Part shown: positions 24,548-33,124 of the stretch, in pieces
How the letters are laid out: each line of letters opens with the position of its first letter
Numbering within the stretch: the first letter of the stretch is position 1
Source: Bradyrhizobium sp. AUGA SZCCT0283
GTDB lineage: Bacteria; Pseudomonadota; Alphaproteobacteria; Rhizobiales; Xanthobacteraceae
Assembly: GCF_018130385.1 (NCBI RefSeq)
Contig: NZ_JAFCLU010000003.1
Coordinates: forward strand, 124,001 to 188,000
Direction of reading: 5' to 3'
Length of the DNA stretch: 64,000 nucleotides
Position numbers and translations under genes: made by a program
Notes under the pieces: model-generated
Told to the model about the DNA's origin: nothing
What the model saw: only the letters and a program-made list of their open reading frames with translations
Databases searched by the model: none

Positions 24548-25845
24548 GTCCGACGAGTCCCTCGATGTGCTTGGCCCAGGCCTCCAGCGCGGCGCGTCGC
24601 TCCGCCATCTGCACGGCCCGGTTGTAGATGCCGGCCACGCCGCCTCGCGCTCCAGAAACGTGATTCAAAACTAGCTCTATGACGTGGGGCGCAATGCCCA
24701 GCTCCGCCATGCCGGTGGCCACACCGCGCCGGATGTCGTGAATCCTCCACGACGCCACGCCCTCCATCCTGGCATCCAGCCTCGCCTTCGTCTTCGACCA
24801 GCCGGAGATGGGCGTCGTCCCAGTGGTGCTGAACACGAACTTGCAGCCATCCAACCGCTCCGTCTTGGCGATGATGGCTCTAGCCAGCAGAGACAATGGC
24901 ACTTGATGCACGCGACCATTTTTGGTTCGCTCACTAGGAATGGTCCACATGGACAGGTCGTCGCTCAGCTCTCCGACCTCCATCTGCGCTACCTCGTTCA
25001 ACCGGCAGCCGGTCAGCAACAAGAGCTTGACCGCCGCGTCAAAGGGCTTGCTCACCTGCCCAGTGGCCCGCCACAGCTTGGTGATCTCCCTGTCATCGAG
25101 CACCCGGTCCCTGGCCTTGGGCGCGGACGGGCGCTTCAGCGCATCCAGCGGGTTTTGGCCGACGCGCCGCTTCTCCAGCGCCCAGTTGAACATCTTGGAC
25201 AGCGCGGAATGCATCGCCCTGGCCCGAGGCTCCGACGGCTCATCGTTATTGCGCTTAAGGCCCATCACGCCCTTGTGCCTGACCTCCTCGATCAGGCGGA
25301 ATGCCAAGTCCGCGTCGATCTCGCCCAGGGGCTTGTCCTGCCAGCGCGCCGCCAGGCCTCTCTCGATCAGCTCCAGCTTGCCGTCGACCTCGCGCAGCCC
25401 GAGCAGCTTGGCCTGCTCCTGCCACCGCCGCGTCTTCTTCTTGGCGTGCTGCGTGATGAAATCGGCGGCGGCGACAGAGAACGTGTTCTCCGCCAACAGC
25501 GCGACGCTGCGCTTCTTCGCTTGGGCCTCCGCGGCAACGTCCCTGCCGGTCGCGATCTCGTGCTTCAAGAGGGCGGCCAGTCGTCTGGCTCCGGCCAGCG
25601 TGAGGTGACCGCCAACCACCGGATCGGGATCGCGCCTGTCATCGGCCACCGTGCTCACGCTGCCCAGCACCAGCTTGCTAGTCCGCCTGTCCGCTGGCCT
25701 GCGAAATCTGAGGGCCCAGGACTTCTTGCCCGATGGGTAGATGACCAAATACAGGCCAGGGACGGAGGAGTCGGCCACCTCCCGCGGCAGATGACCGCTG
25801 GGCTTGAGCTTGGATACGGCCTGGGGCTGTCAGCACTTTCGTCAT
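24528..25845 (-). pseudogene. Tyrosine integrase (P4/DUF4102 type) with N-terminal frameshift
   Basis: The C-terminal catalytic domain is complete: Arg in LLLTGCRLNEVAQMEVGEL, SWRIHDIRRGVATGMAELG (the HxxR box), a distal His in VIELVLNHVSGARG and the Tyr in VAGIYNRAVQ. The N-terminal DUF4102-like part (VSKLKPSGHLPREVADSSVP, then GLYLVIYPSGKKSWALRFRR) is in frame with it, but the natural ATG at 25845 (MTKVLTA) is separated by a one-base shift in a run of four C (25823-25826). Internal GTG starts could give a shortened enzyme. It lies next to a 3' tRNA-Thr fragment, its likely attachment site. Whether the shift is a true mutation needs read data. Confidence 0.75.
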
Positions 25846-25998
25846 GAAAAGTAACCCCGGAGTAACATGGAGAGGGGTTAAGCCTTGTTACTTTAGGATA
25901 CGCCTAGAGAATAAAACAGGGGGAAGTGATTGTGAGATTAACGATTTTTACAACAGACCTGATATCCCATGGGAGGGCCAGAGACCCCAGGCCTGGAT

Positions 25999-26043
25999 TT
26001 TGTAAACCGAAGGTCGGGAGTTCAATCCTCTCAACCGGCACCA
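25999..26043 (+). other. 3' fragment of tRNA-Thr(TGT), attachment-site scar
   Basis: The segment has the anticodon loop TTTGTAA, a 5-bp T-stem with loop TTCAATC, the acceptor strand AACCGGC, discriminator A and CCA, so it is the 3' half of a tRNA-Thr(TGT). The 5' half is missing. It is about 150 bp upstream of the integrase start, the usual place for an att site of a P4-type element. Confidence 0.85.
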
Positions 26044-26667
26044 GCAAAATCAAAGGCTTCTGAGATTTTGTAGCCCCATGGACTGGCGAATTCTTCAGCA
26101 AAAGCGACATCGGGGCTACGCAGGGCTACAATCGCGCGTTCATCACGCTAAAACAGCGCGTCATTGTCATTAACGTCATCGACGAGATTGTCTTCCTCGA
26201 TAACTCCTTTCCCCGCAGCCAAGGTACAAGCGCGAGATACCGACAGGAACCGTTGTGGGCGAGGTCAACTGCGCTCCCGGTGCGCGATTGCCCTGCCCCG
26301 CCGCTTGCGCGGTCCTGCGCCGCCACCAATGGACACGTACGACATCGAAATGCCCTTGGATCTTCATTACTTGAACTCGCCGGAAAGCATACCATAATAC
26401 CTTCGTTGAAGGTGATTTGGAATGCAGCGCCATCGATTCTTTTCATCATGTAGCTCTCTTCATGACGAGACGAGCCTGGTTCGAATCTGCAAAACGTGAA
26501 TTATGCCCCCGTAGATGAGTTCAACCTCGAACGACGAAGGGCGCCGACTGCACTTAAACGAATAGGTTCGGGGATATCTGTAGCTCGCCGCGAAAACGAA
26601 GAACGCTGTGATATCTATCCCCACTAGCGTGACCTAGCGAAGAGCAACGCTTTCCAAGGGGACAGAA
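26044..26667. other. Intergenic region upstream of Vsr-methyltransferase gene
   Basis: About 620 bp between the tRNA-Thr scar and the TTG start at 26668. Overlapping minus-strand frames at 26126-26449 have gene-like pieces in different frames, perhaps a decayed small gene, but no motif supports them. The promoter of the Vsr-methyltransferase gene should lie in the last 200 bp. No repeats or RNA genes are seen. Confidence 0.4.
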
Positions 26668-28404
26668 TTGACGGACACGCTCACCAGCGAACAGCGCAGT
26701 GCCCGAATGGCACTGATCAGAAGCAAGGACACCAAGCCCGAACTGACCGTTCGACGGATTCTTTTCGGCCTAGGTTATCGATTTCGATTGCATGCTCGAG
26801 ACCTGCCGGGGCGCCCCGATATCTGTTTCCGAAAGCGAAAGAAGGCGATCTTCGTCCACGGCTGCTTTTGGCACAACCACGAATGCGATATTGGCCACGT
26901 GCCGAAATCCAGGAGTCCATATTGGGAGGCGAAGTTCGCAAATAACCGGGAACGCGATGAGCGCAACAACAAGTTGCTTATCGAGGCAGGTTGGAACGTA
27001 GCAACGATATGGGAATGCGAGCTTAAGGACCAAGAGCGTTTGGCAAGGAGGCTTGAAGGCTTTCTAGGTCAAACCCGTTGTTCCAGAAATGCCCGGCAAC
27101 CGGCGGGGCCTCCCCGTTGCCTTCAGCCTAATCAGCCATTCACAGAGAAACGCACGTTCGTGGATGTTTTTGCCGGTTGCGGAGGGCTTAGCCTTGGCCT
27201 TCTGCGTTCGGGTTGGAAGGGCCTGTTCGCCGTCGAGAAGGACCCAATGGCCTTTGCTACCATCCAGGAGAACTTGACGGGCAAGCGTCGAAGCGTTTGC
27301 TTCGACTGGCCAGCCTGGCTTGAACAGCAACCATTGTCGATCGAGGACGTACTAAAGCGGCATCCGCGTGAATTAGTTAAGTTGCGTGGCAAGGTCGACT
27401 TGTTGGCTGGGGGGCCGCCTTGCCAAGGATTTTCAAGTGCCGGTCGGCGGATTCGACGCGATCCTCGTAACCGGCTGTTCAAGCGGTATCTGGATTTTGT
27501 CAAAACGATCAAACCCAAAGTTGTTCTCATAGAGAACGTCCCAGGCATAACATTTGATTTTATTGCGGACCGACCAGGACACTCTCCGCGGAACTTTGCC
27601 GCGGAATTCGAGGTACTCCTTTCGAAACAGTACTATGTTTTTTCGTCGTTCGTCAGCGCGCCTGATTTCGGTATTCCGCAGGTCCGTCGTCGCTTTATCA
27701 TAATCGGCCTTTCGAAATCTTATTTCGGCGAATTTGGCAAGAACGTCGATCCTTTTGCCCGACTCGCGGCCAGCTTACCTTCCTTTCGTAAGAAGCGAGA
27801 CATCGCGCAAAGCGTTGGAAGCGGCGCAGCGATTTCGGACCTGGAGATCACCAAGAGCGGACTGAAGCCGAGTCCCGACAGCGCTGGATTCGACGCCATC
27901 ACGGGATCCAAACCATTAACTCCTTACCAGCAACTAATGAAGGACGGGCACGTCGGTCCAATCCCCGATACACGCGTCGCACGTCACAACCCTGAAATCA
28001 TCGAAAGGTTTGGACGGATCATAAAAGCCTGCACAAAGGCAGAGCGGCTTCATGTCCAACTATCGGCCGACATGCGCCAGCGATTTGGGCTCAAAAAGAA
28101 GGCTACCCGAGTCATGGATCTTGCGCGTCCGTCTCCCACCATCACTAGCATGCCCGATGACCTAATCCATTACCACGAACCGCGAACCCTTACAGTTCGC
28201 GAGAACGCCCGACTGCAGAGCTTTCCAGACTGGTTTGCTTTTCAAGGGAAGTACACTACTGGTGGGAAACGGCGGCGGCACGAGGTGCCGCGATTCACTC
28301 AGGTAGCAAACGCAGTCCCGCCACTGCTCGCCGAGGCACTAGGAGAAATGCTTATGGGCATTGTGAACGAGAGAGCGGGACCAGATCGCGGGCTCTTCCT
28401 TTAG
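26668..28404 (+). CDS. Vsr endonuclease-C5 cytosine methyltransferase fusion (DrmMII-like)
   Basis: TTG 26668 has AAGGGGA five bases upstream. Residues 1-135 are a very-short-patch-repair (Vsr) nuclease: RSKDTKPELTVRRILFGLGY, PGRPDICFRKRKKAIFVHGC, FWHNHEC and GWNVATIWECEL. From about residue 166 a C5 cytosine methyltransferase follows: motif I VDVFAGCGGLSLGLL, motif IV GGPPCQGFSSAGRR with the catalytic Cys near residue 250, motif VI ENVPG, motif VIII FGIPQVRRRFI, and motifs IX-X ending QVANAVPPLLAEALG. Normally the two are separate proteins. It converges on the unknown gene at 28401 with a 4-bp stop overlap. In this context it is probably the self-marking enzyme of the defence locus, with the nuclease either repairing T:G mismatches or acting in restriction. 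Confidence 0.92.
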   Translation: MTDTLTSEQRSARMALIRSKDTKPELTVRRILFGLGYRFRLHARDLPGRPDICFRKRKKAIFVHGCFWHNHECDIGHVPKSRSPYWEAKFANNRERDERNNKLLIEAGWNVATIWECELKDQERLARRLEGFLGQTRCSRNARQPAGPPRCLQPNQPFTEKRTFVDVFAGCGGLSLGLLRSGWKGLFAVEKDPMAFATIQENLTGKRRSVCFDWPAWLEQQPLSIEDVLKRHPRELVKLRGKVDLLAGGPPCQGFSSAGRRIRRDPRNRLFKRYLDFVKTIKPKVVLIENVPGITFDFIADRPGHSPRNFAAEFEVLLSKQYYVFSSFVSAPDFGIPQVRRRFIIIGLSKSYFGEFGKNVDPFARLAASLPSFRKKRDIAQSVGSGAAISDLEITKSGLKPSPDSAGFDAITGSKPLTPYQQLMKDGHVGPIPDTRVARHNPEIIERFGRIIKACTKAERLHVQLSADMRQRFGLKKKATRVMDLARPSPTITSMPDDLIHYHEPRTLTVRENARLQSFPDWFAFQGKYTTGGKRRRHEVPRFTQVANAVPPLLAEALGEMLMGIVNERAGPDRGLFL

Positions 28405-29993
28405 TCTTTCGGCGGCGCCTTGACCGAACGTTTTCGCTTTGTGCCCATTGACGCTGTAAATGCCAAGAGTCGACTAACATGAAATGAAAATTCATCTCGG
28501 TCGAGCGTTGCGGTTGGTTGCGAGGCAAACGCGCATGCTAAGCGACCCTCAACGGTATCGCGCACCCCAACTGCGCAGCCAGTCTTCCATGCGGCATTGA
28601 GGTAAGCTTGGAGTTTACTTCCAGAACGAGCTCCAATAATTCCAAGAGGAATAAGGAAGCGCACGATCGGATCACTCTCGGTTGAAGCGGGGTCTTCCTC
28701 CACGAATATCTTAAGATTATTTTTAGTTGACGGTACGAAATAAATTCCACCCTGATCAGGATCAATTTGCAACTTGATCCCTGCCTCTGCAGCGCGAGCG
28801 CTTAACAGAGGGCCGTAAGAACGCGGCTCAAGCTCTCGTGTGAATGCTTCTTTTCCGTCAATCAGAAGCGCGTCTCGAGACCCAAACGATTGCGTAAACC
28901 TCCGCGGCGTGAACGATGCGTCCACGCCGGAGCCCAAAGTTATCGCTTCGGCTGTTGTTAGAATGGCGTCCAAGCGGGCGACGGTATTTTTTCTGCTGGA
29001 ATCCAGGCGGGACAAACCGTCGAAAGCGCGAGCTGCAACCATTGCGAGAGACTGAACGATTGGTCCCGCACCCAAGGTCTCGGCAAGAGATGCTGCTGAT
29101 CTTGGATCGGGTGATAGTAGAGCCGCCAAAGCAGCACGCTGACCAATATGTCGTTGGTCGTCGAGCGGTGGAGGGTCGATCGATGCCCTAACAACCTTTG
29201 TGCAGATCGAGATCCACGCTTGTGCGCCCTCCAAATCTTCGACCCGCGACTCTTCGAGCCGCTGTGCAACCTGTTGTAGTACTTCCGATTTATCAAATCC
29301 ATGAGCCGCTGCTCGTTCCGATAAAACCTCGATCACAGTTCCCCAAATAGCTCGATCAAGAGCGGACGCCGATGAATGAAGTGACTGAAGCAATGATGAT
29401 CCTAATGCAGCCGGCTTATCTCCAGGCTGTCGAAGGTGTTGCCGGATAGCAGCCTCGTGCTTTCCCGCCAACAATTCGTCAAAAAGGCCGCCTACCCATC
29501 CAGCAAAGTACTCGATAGCACGCCGCGCTTCGATGTCGATGGGTGTTCCATCAATTTTCGGCACTTGGTGGGCGGTGCTATCTATCGAAAAGCCTCCAAT
29601 CACAGACGGTACCAGAGCGACGGGAACGTCTGGAAAGAGAGAATAAGAAGTCACGAAATTGCGCTGCTGTTCCTCGTCGGCGAACCGAACAAGAGTTATT
29701 CGGGTCGCGCGAACTATATCCGGCAAAAGCACGACCCCGCCTGGTCCGTCTTGTGCATTACTCGTCGCTTCCACTTCCAACAAGACGCGAGGGCCACCCT
29801 CGCCATAATTAATTGCCCATGCCGGTACGACATCGCCCGGAAACGCTAGAACTGATCCGCCAGCCAGGTTTTGTATGTCAACTGCCGGATCGCTGCGAAG
29901 GCTTGGACCAACATAACCCGACGCCAACGCCAAAGCCCAATTATCGGCGTGCATAGGAACTAGCAGCGTTGGCTTACTAGGCGAGGCCGTCAT
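28401..29993 (-). CDS. Unknown protein of the DISARM-like locus
   Basis: ATG 29993 has GGAGCGGAGG just upstream and follows the helicase stop by 11 bp; the frame could open at 30032 inside the helicase gene, which is less likely. The product of about 530 residues begins PTLLVPMHADNWALALASGY and VGPSLRSDPAVDIQNLAGG, has VLLEVEATSNAQDGPGGVVL, then long helical segments and a C-terminal part with GGIYFVPSTKNNLKIFVEED. No signal peptide, membrane segment or catalytic motif is seen. It is the last gene of the minus-strand defence arm, so it is probably a subunit or sensor specific to this system. Function unknown. Confidence 0.75.
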   Translation of the reverse strand: MTASPSKPTLLVPMHADNWALALASGYVGPSLRSDPAVDIQNLAGGSVLAFPGDVVPAWAINYGEGGPRVLLEVEATSNAQDGPGGVVLLPDIVRATRITLVRFADEEQQRNFVTSYSLFPDVPVALVPSVIGGFSIDSTAHQVPKIDGTPIDIEARRAIEYFAGWVGGLFDELLAGKHEAAIRQHLRQPGDKPAALGSSLLQSLHSSASALDRAIWGTVIEVLSERAAAHGFDKSEVLQQVAQRLEESRVEDLEGAQAWISICTKVVRASIDPPPLDDQRHIGQRAALAALLSPDPRSAASLAETLGAGPIVQSLAMVAARAFDGLSRLDSSRKNTVARLDAILTTAEAITLGSGVDASFTPRRFTQSFGSRDALLIDGKEAFTRELEPRSYGPLLSARAAEAGIKLQIDPDQGGIYFVPSTKNNLKIFVEEDPASTESDPIVRFLIPLGIIGARSGSKLQAYLNAAWKTGCAVGVRDTVEGRLACAFASQPTATLDRDEFSFHVSRLLAFTASMGTKRKRSVKAPPKD

Positions 29994-30004
29994 GCCTCCG
30001 CTCC

Positions 30005-31279
30005 TCAATCGTTGAAAACTGGTGCAAGCCACTCTACTCCTGCAATTACCTTTTCGACGGTCCCGTCAAAACCTCCGACACCAACGTAGTTGCACAGTTT
30101 CGCCGATGGCGGCGGCATCAGTGCCATGCCGGTCGGCATAGGTGCAGAAACATCCAACTCAGAAAACGCCAGAAAGAGCTCGGAGCGGGCGCGAGAACAC
30201 ATGACGTAAAGCGCCATCCTTTCGTTGACTCCTCCGGAGATGCCAAGGTCCATGCGCTGCAAACCTACAAAGAAAACGATGTCGAACTCCAGTCCCTTCG
30301 CAGATTGCTGATGCAAAACTGTGACCGTGTCGGCGGAATCAAAATCCAGTGACGATGCAGGTCGTTTCTTATCGCCATTCACATACATCTGCACCTTGGC
30401 TTTAGCTTTGGATCTTTCGACGCGCATGGACAGCTTGTTATAAGTTCGCGTAACCTCCCGACTTGGCCCGCACACGATCACACCAATCTGTTTGCCCGGA
30501 CTACCTTTCACCTTTCTCGCGACAAAATCGTAGAGCTCCTGATCACTGTCGCATATCAATATAGAGGGAACATCGCCGCGCCGTTCGGGAAGCTCTGCCT
30601 GACCACTAGTCTGGCCGACCTGAAAGTGACCTGCAAGTTTAGCTATTTCCTTTGTATTTCTAAAATTCTTTCTGAGCAAAAAATTACGGTTGACGTCGCC
30701 GGTAATAAACAGGCTCTTTCGAATTCCTGCAGTCTCGCTGTTGCGATGAATCTGGAGGCGTTGATTGTCATCAGCAAAAACGGTCACGCGTGGCTTTTCT
30801 CCCCCCTTTCCTAGTTGCTTGGACAGGAGACCGAGCGTGACATACATCTCTGGCGGAAAGTCCTGACCTTCATCAATAACCAAGTGCCCCCAGTCGAGCG
30901 CTACCGCCGTTTCCTTTGCTGCAGCGAGTCCTTTAGAACAAATCTCTATCCAATCGATATCGAAGAGCGAACCTAGCTCTCGAGGTGGCCACTTTCGAAA
31001 AGCGTTCATCCACCAACGCTTTGCCCAGTTGTGCATAGTGGAAATTGAAAAGTCGCCGTCGGGACGCGAACCACCCGACGTGTATTGCATCAAGACGCTA
31101 CCGAACATGATAACCTTCGGGCGTTGGCCGAGCTCATGCAGCTTCTTCGCCCGATGGAAGGCCATGATCGTCTTACCCGTCCCAGGCGCTCCTATAACTA
31201 ATATCGCGCCATCACTCGGGGCTTCCGCGTAAATGCGACGTTGCTCTCGATCGAGATCGCTCAGGGCCGGGAAGCGCAC
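30005..31279 (-). CDS. UvrD/Rep-like SF1 helicase, compact
   Basis: A 424-residue P-loop protein with Walker A AILVIGAPGTGKTIMAFHRA near residue 31 and Walker B HLVIDEGQDFPPEMY near 137, followed by VTVFADDNQRLQIHRNSE, LRKNFRNTKEIAKLAGHF, VTVLHQQSAKGLEFDIVFF and MALYVMCSRARSELFLAFSE, i.e. SF1 motifs III-VI. It is shorter than UvrD and has no obvious nuclease domain. The GTG start is one base past the DrmB-like stop, so translation is coupled. ATP-dependent DNA or RNA unwinding is inferred from the motifs. Confidence 0.85.
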   Translation of the reverse strand: MRFPALSDLDREQRRIYAEAPSDGAILVIGAPGTGKTIMAFHRAKKLHELGQRPKVIMFGSVLMQYTSGGSRPDGDFSISTMHNWAKRWWMNAFRKWPPRELGSLFDIDWIEICSKGLAAAKETAVALDWGHLVIDEGQDFPPEMYVTLGLLSKQLGKGGEKPRVTVFADDNQRLQIHRNSETAGIRKSLFITGDVNRNFLLRKNFRNTKEIAKLAGHFQVGQTSGQAELPERRGDVPSILICDSDQELYDFVARKVKGSPGKQIGVIVCGPSREVTRTYNKLSMRVERSKAKAKVQMYVNGDKKRPASSLDFDSADTVTVLHQQSAKGLEFDIVFFVGLQRMDLGISGGVNERMALYVMCSRARSELFLAFSELDVSAPMPTGMALMPPPSAKLCNYVGVGGFDGTVEKVIAGVEWLAPVFND

Positions 31280-31280
31280 G

Positions 31281-33122
31281 TCAAGGTTCCATCATGGGTC
31301 GGAAAAAACCGACTGGTTCCCGAACATTTCGACCGTTTAACTGGCCGTCACCGGAAACAAGAACTCGGTCCAACAAAACATTCGAGAAAGTACAGCTTGT
31401 TTCTGCGACAAGCGAACAAGCATGGCAGGCGGCACGGTTCAAGCCGTCTATTCCCTGCGCCTCTAGTTCGCGGCAAACAGGATCTCCGGAGCACCACTCA
31501 CTTCTCGACACTGCGCGATAAGCCACCTCTGCAAATCGGCCCGCTGACCCGAGCTCAACTAGCCCCCCCATCGATCCTTCAGAATCTGAGTCTGCCGTAT
31601 AAATTAAGACGCCGGCATAAAGGTCATCGGCCGGTCCGCAATATATTCGCTCCCGAAGCGACGTAGACGAGTAACCACAATCAAACGAAAGCTGGTTTAT
31701 AAGGAGGTGCGCAAAAGTATGCACCATCACAAAGACTGGGTTCGCTTCAAAACCCATTCGGCCAGGAAGCCCAAGAGTTTCGGCCGACTGCAATTGTTGG
31801 CTTGTAAAGGCAGCGATTGCCTCCCTATTGATATCAAGCCACGCCCTCAAAGCAGTTCTCGAAAACTCAACGAATATGCCTTCCCCAATAACTTCGATTG
31901 CAGGAAGCCAAACGGGTGCAGGCTGGCCGAGGCTGGGAGTGATCATGGGATTTTCGTCAGTAGGCTTACGACGCTGAAAGCCGCGGAAGGCCCTCACTTC
32001 GCGCAATCGCTCAACTTGTACAACTTTCTCTAACAGTGTGCCGAGCTGGTATCGAGCGCCCGGTGGCGAAGGCCGAGTAACCAGCGTTCGCGATACAATT
32101 CCGATGTCGTCCGCCAAAACTGGAAATTCATCACCCAAAATTTCACTCTGGCGAATATCTTCTGGACCGCCCAGACCGCCAGCGGCGCTGCTTTGATGCC
32201 GCAAGACTTCGGCATCAAACGCTTGCCAAGCTAACTCCGCCGAGACTCCGAGCGCGTCACCTAGCATAGTGAGTTGCCCGCCAAATATAGCATTGTCAGC
32301 CCGACCCAAGTTGATTGCAACGCCCAGCAAAGATTTGAAGGTCGGATCGGCTTTTAAAGCTGCTATGGCATCGCTTTGAGTGGCGTCAACTGAAATATCC
32401 AACGCTGAAATGATCGACGCATAATGCAAGGCGCTGGATCCTCTTGGCTCCATGTGCAGCGAATACGCACGCCCTTGCGCATCGTTGGGATCGACGCAGG
32501 CTGTTGGAGCCTCATTAGGCTGACGACCTGTACACCGCTGCGGTAGCGGTCCCTCACTGATGCCCTCCAACGAAGAACGCGCACCGCAGTTGCAGGCTAT
32601 CTCCATGCTGGAGAAGTCACCGCCACTTTGGCCTGTCACCAAAAACGAAAGCTGCGCTGTGCGCCGATCACAAGAACCATGATGGGCTCGTTGCGACCTC
32701 CTATGTGCCCAAAAATACCAATCGATCTCCTCCAGGTGGCCTCCGTCACAAGTAGCCACAAAACGCATCGGGACGAGACGCTGCCTTCTGCACCTCGGAT
32801 CCCCGCAGGTCGGCTTTGGCATCGGATCTGACGGCTGCGCTACCTGATCCCGCTGGGCATCCCAAAATACCATAGCGCGGCACGCTGGACAGAAGTGCCA
32901 ACGGGGGAAACGTGAAACGGCTACGGAATACACTGGGCGCTTAAGCGTTACTCCCGCGCGCAATCGGCTCGTCAGGGCACGCAGTTCGAGGTCTTCGAGA
33001 TTCCTGCCTCTGTTCCAGCGCCCCGTACCCCGAACGAAAAACGACTGACCATCAACCTCACACAGTGAGCCAACTCCGAACGGCGCGATCAACTGGCCGC
33101 TGCGTATTGAGGGCTTGCTCAT
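31281..33122 (-). CDS. drmB: DUF1998 protein, DrmB-like
   Basis: A 613-residue protein. It opens SIRSGQLIAPFGVGSLCEVD, has a Cys-containing region (RWHFCPACRAMVFW, then KPTCGDPRCRRQRLVPM and RFVATCDGGHLEEIDWYFWA) and ends in the DUF1998 domain: VHTFAHLLINQLSFDCGYSS, RERIYC, GVLIYTADSDSEGSMGGLVE, and a last Cys cluster CHACSLVAETSCTF. This layout and its place 2 bp after the DrmA-like gene match DrmB of DISARM systems, which forms a complex with DrmA and binds DNA. The Cys clusters probably bind zinc. Confidence 0.88.
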   Translation of the reverse strand: MSKPSIRSGQLIAPFGVGSLCEVDGQSFFVRGTGRWNRGRNLEDLELRALTSRLRAGVTLKRPVYSVAVSRFPRWHFCPACRAMVFWDAQRDQVAQPSDPMPKPTCGDPRCRRQRLVPMRFVATCDGGHLEEIDWYFWAHRRSQRAHHGSCDRRTAQLSFLVTGQSGGDFSSMEIACNCGARSSLEGISEGPLPQRCTGRQPNEAPTACVDPNDAQGRAYSLHMEPRGSSALHYASIISALDISVDATQSDAIAALKADPTFKSLLGVAINLGRADNAIFGGQLTMLGDALGVSAELAWQAFDAEVLRHQSSAAGGLGGPEDIRQSEILGDEFPVLADDIGIVSRTLVTRPSPPGARYQLGTLLEKVVQVERLREVRAFRGFQRRKPTDENPMITPSLGQPAPVWLPAIEVIGEGIFVEFSRTALRAWLDINREAIAAFTSQQLQSAETLGLPGRMGFEANPVFVMVHTFAHLLINQLSFDCGYSSTSLRERIYCGPADDLYAGVLIYTADSDSEGSMGGLVELGSAGRFAEVAYRAVSRSEWCSGDPVCRELEAQGIDGLNRAACHACSLVAETSCTFSNVLLDRVLVSGDGQLNGRNVREPVGFFRPMMEP

Positions 33123-33124
33123 TC

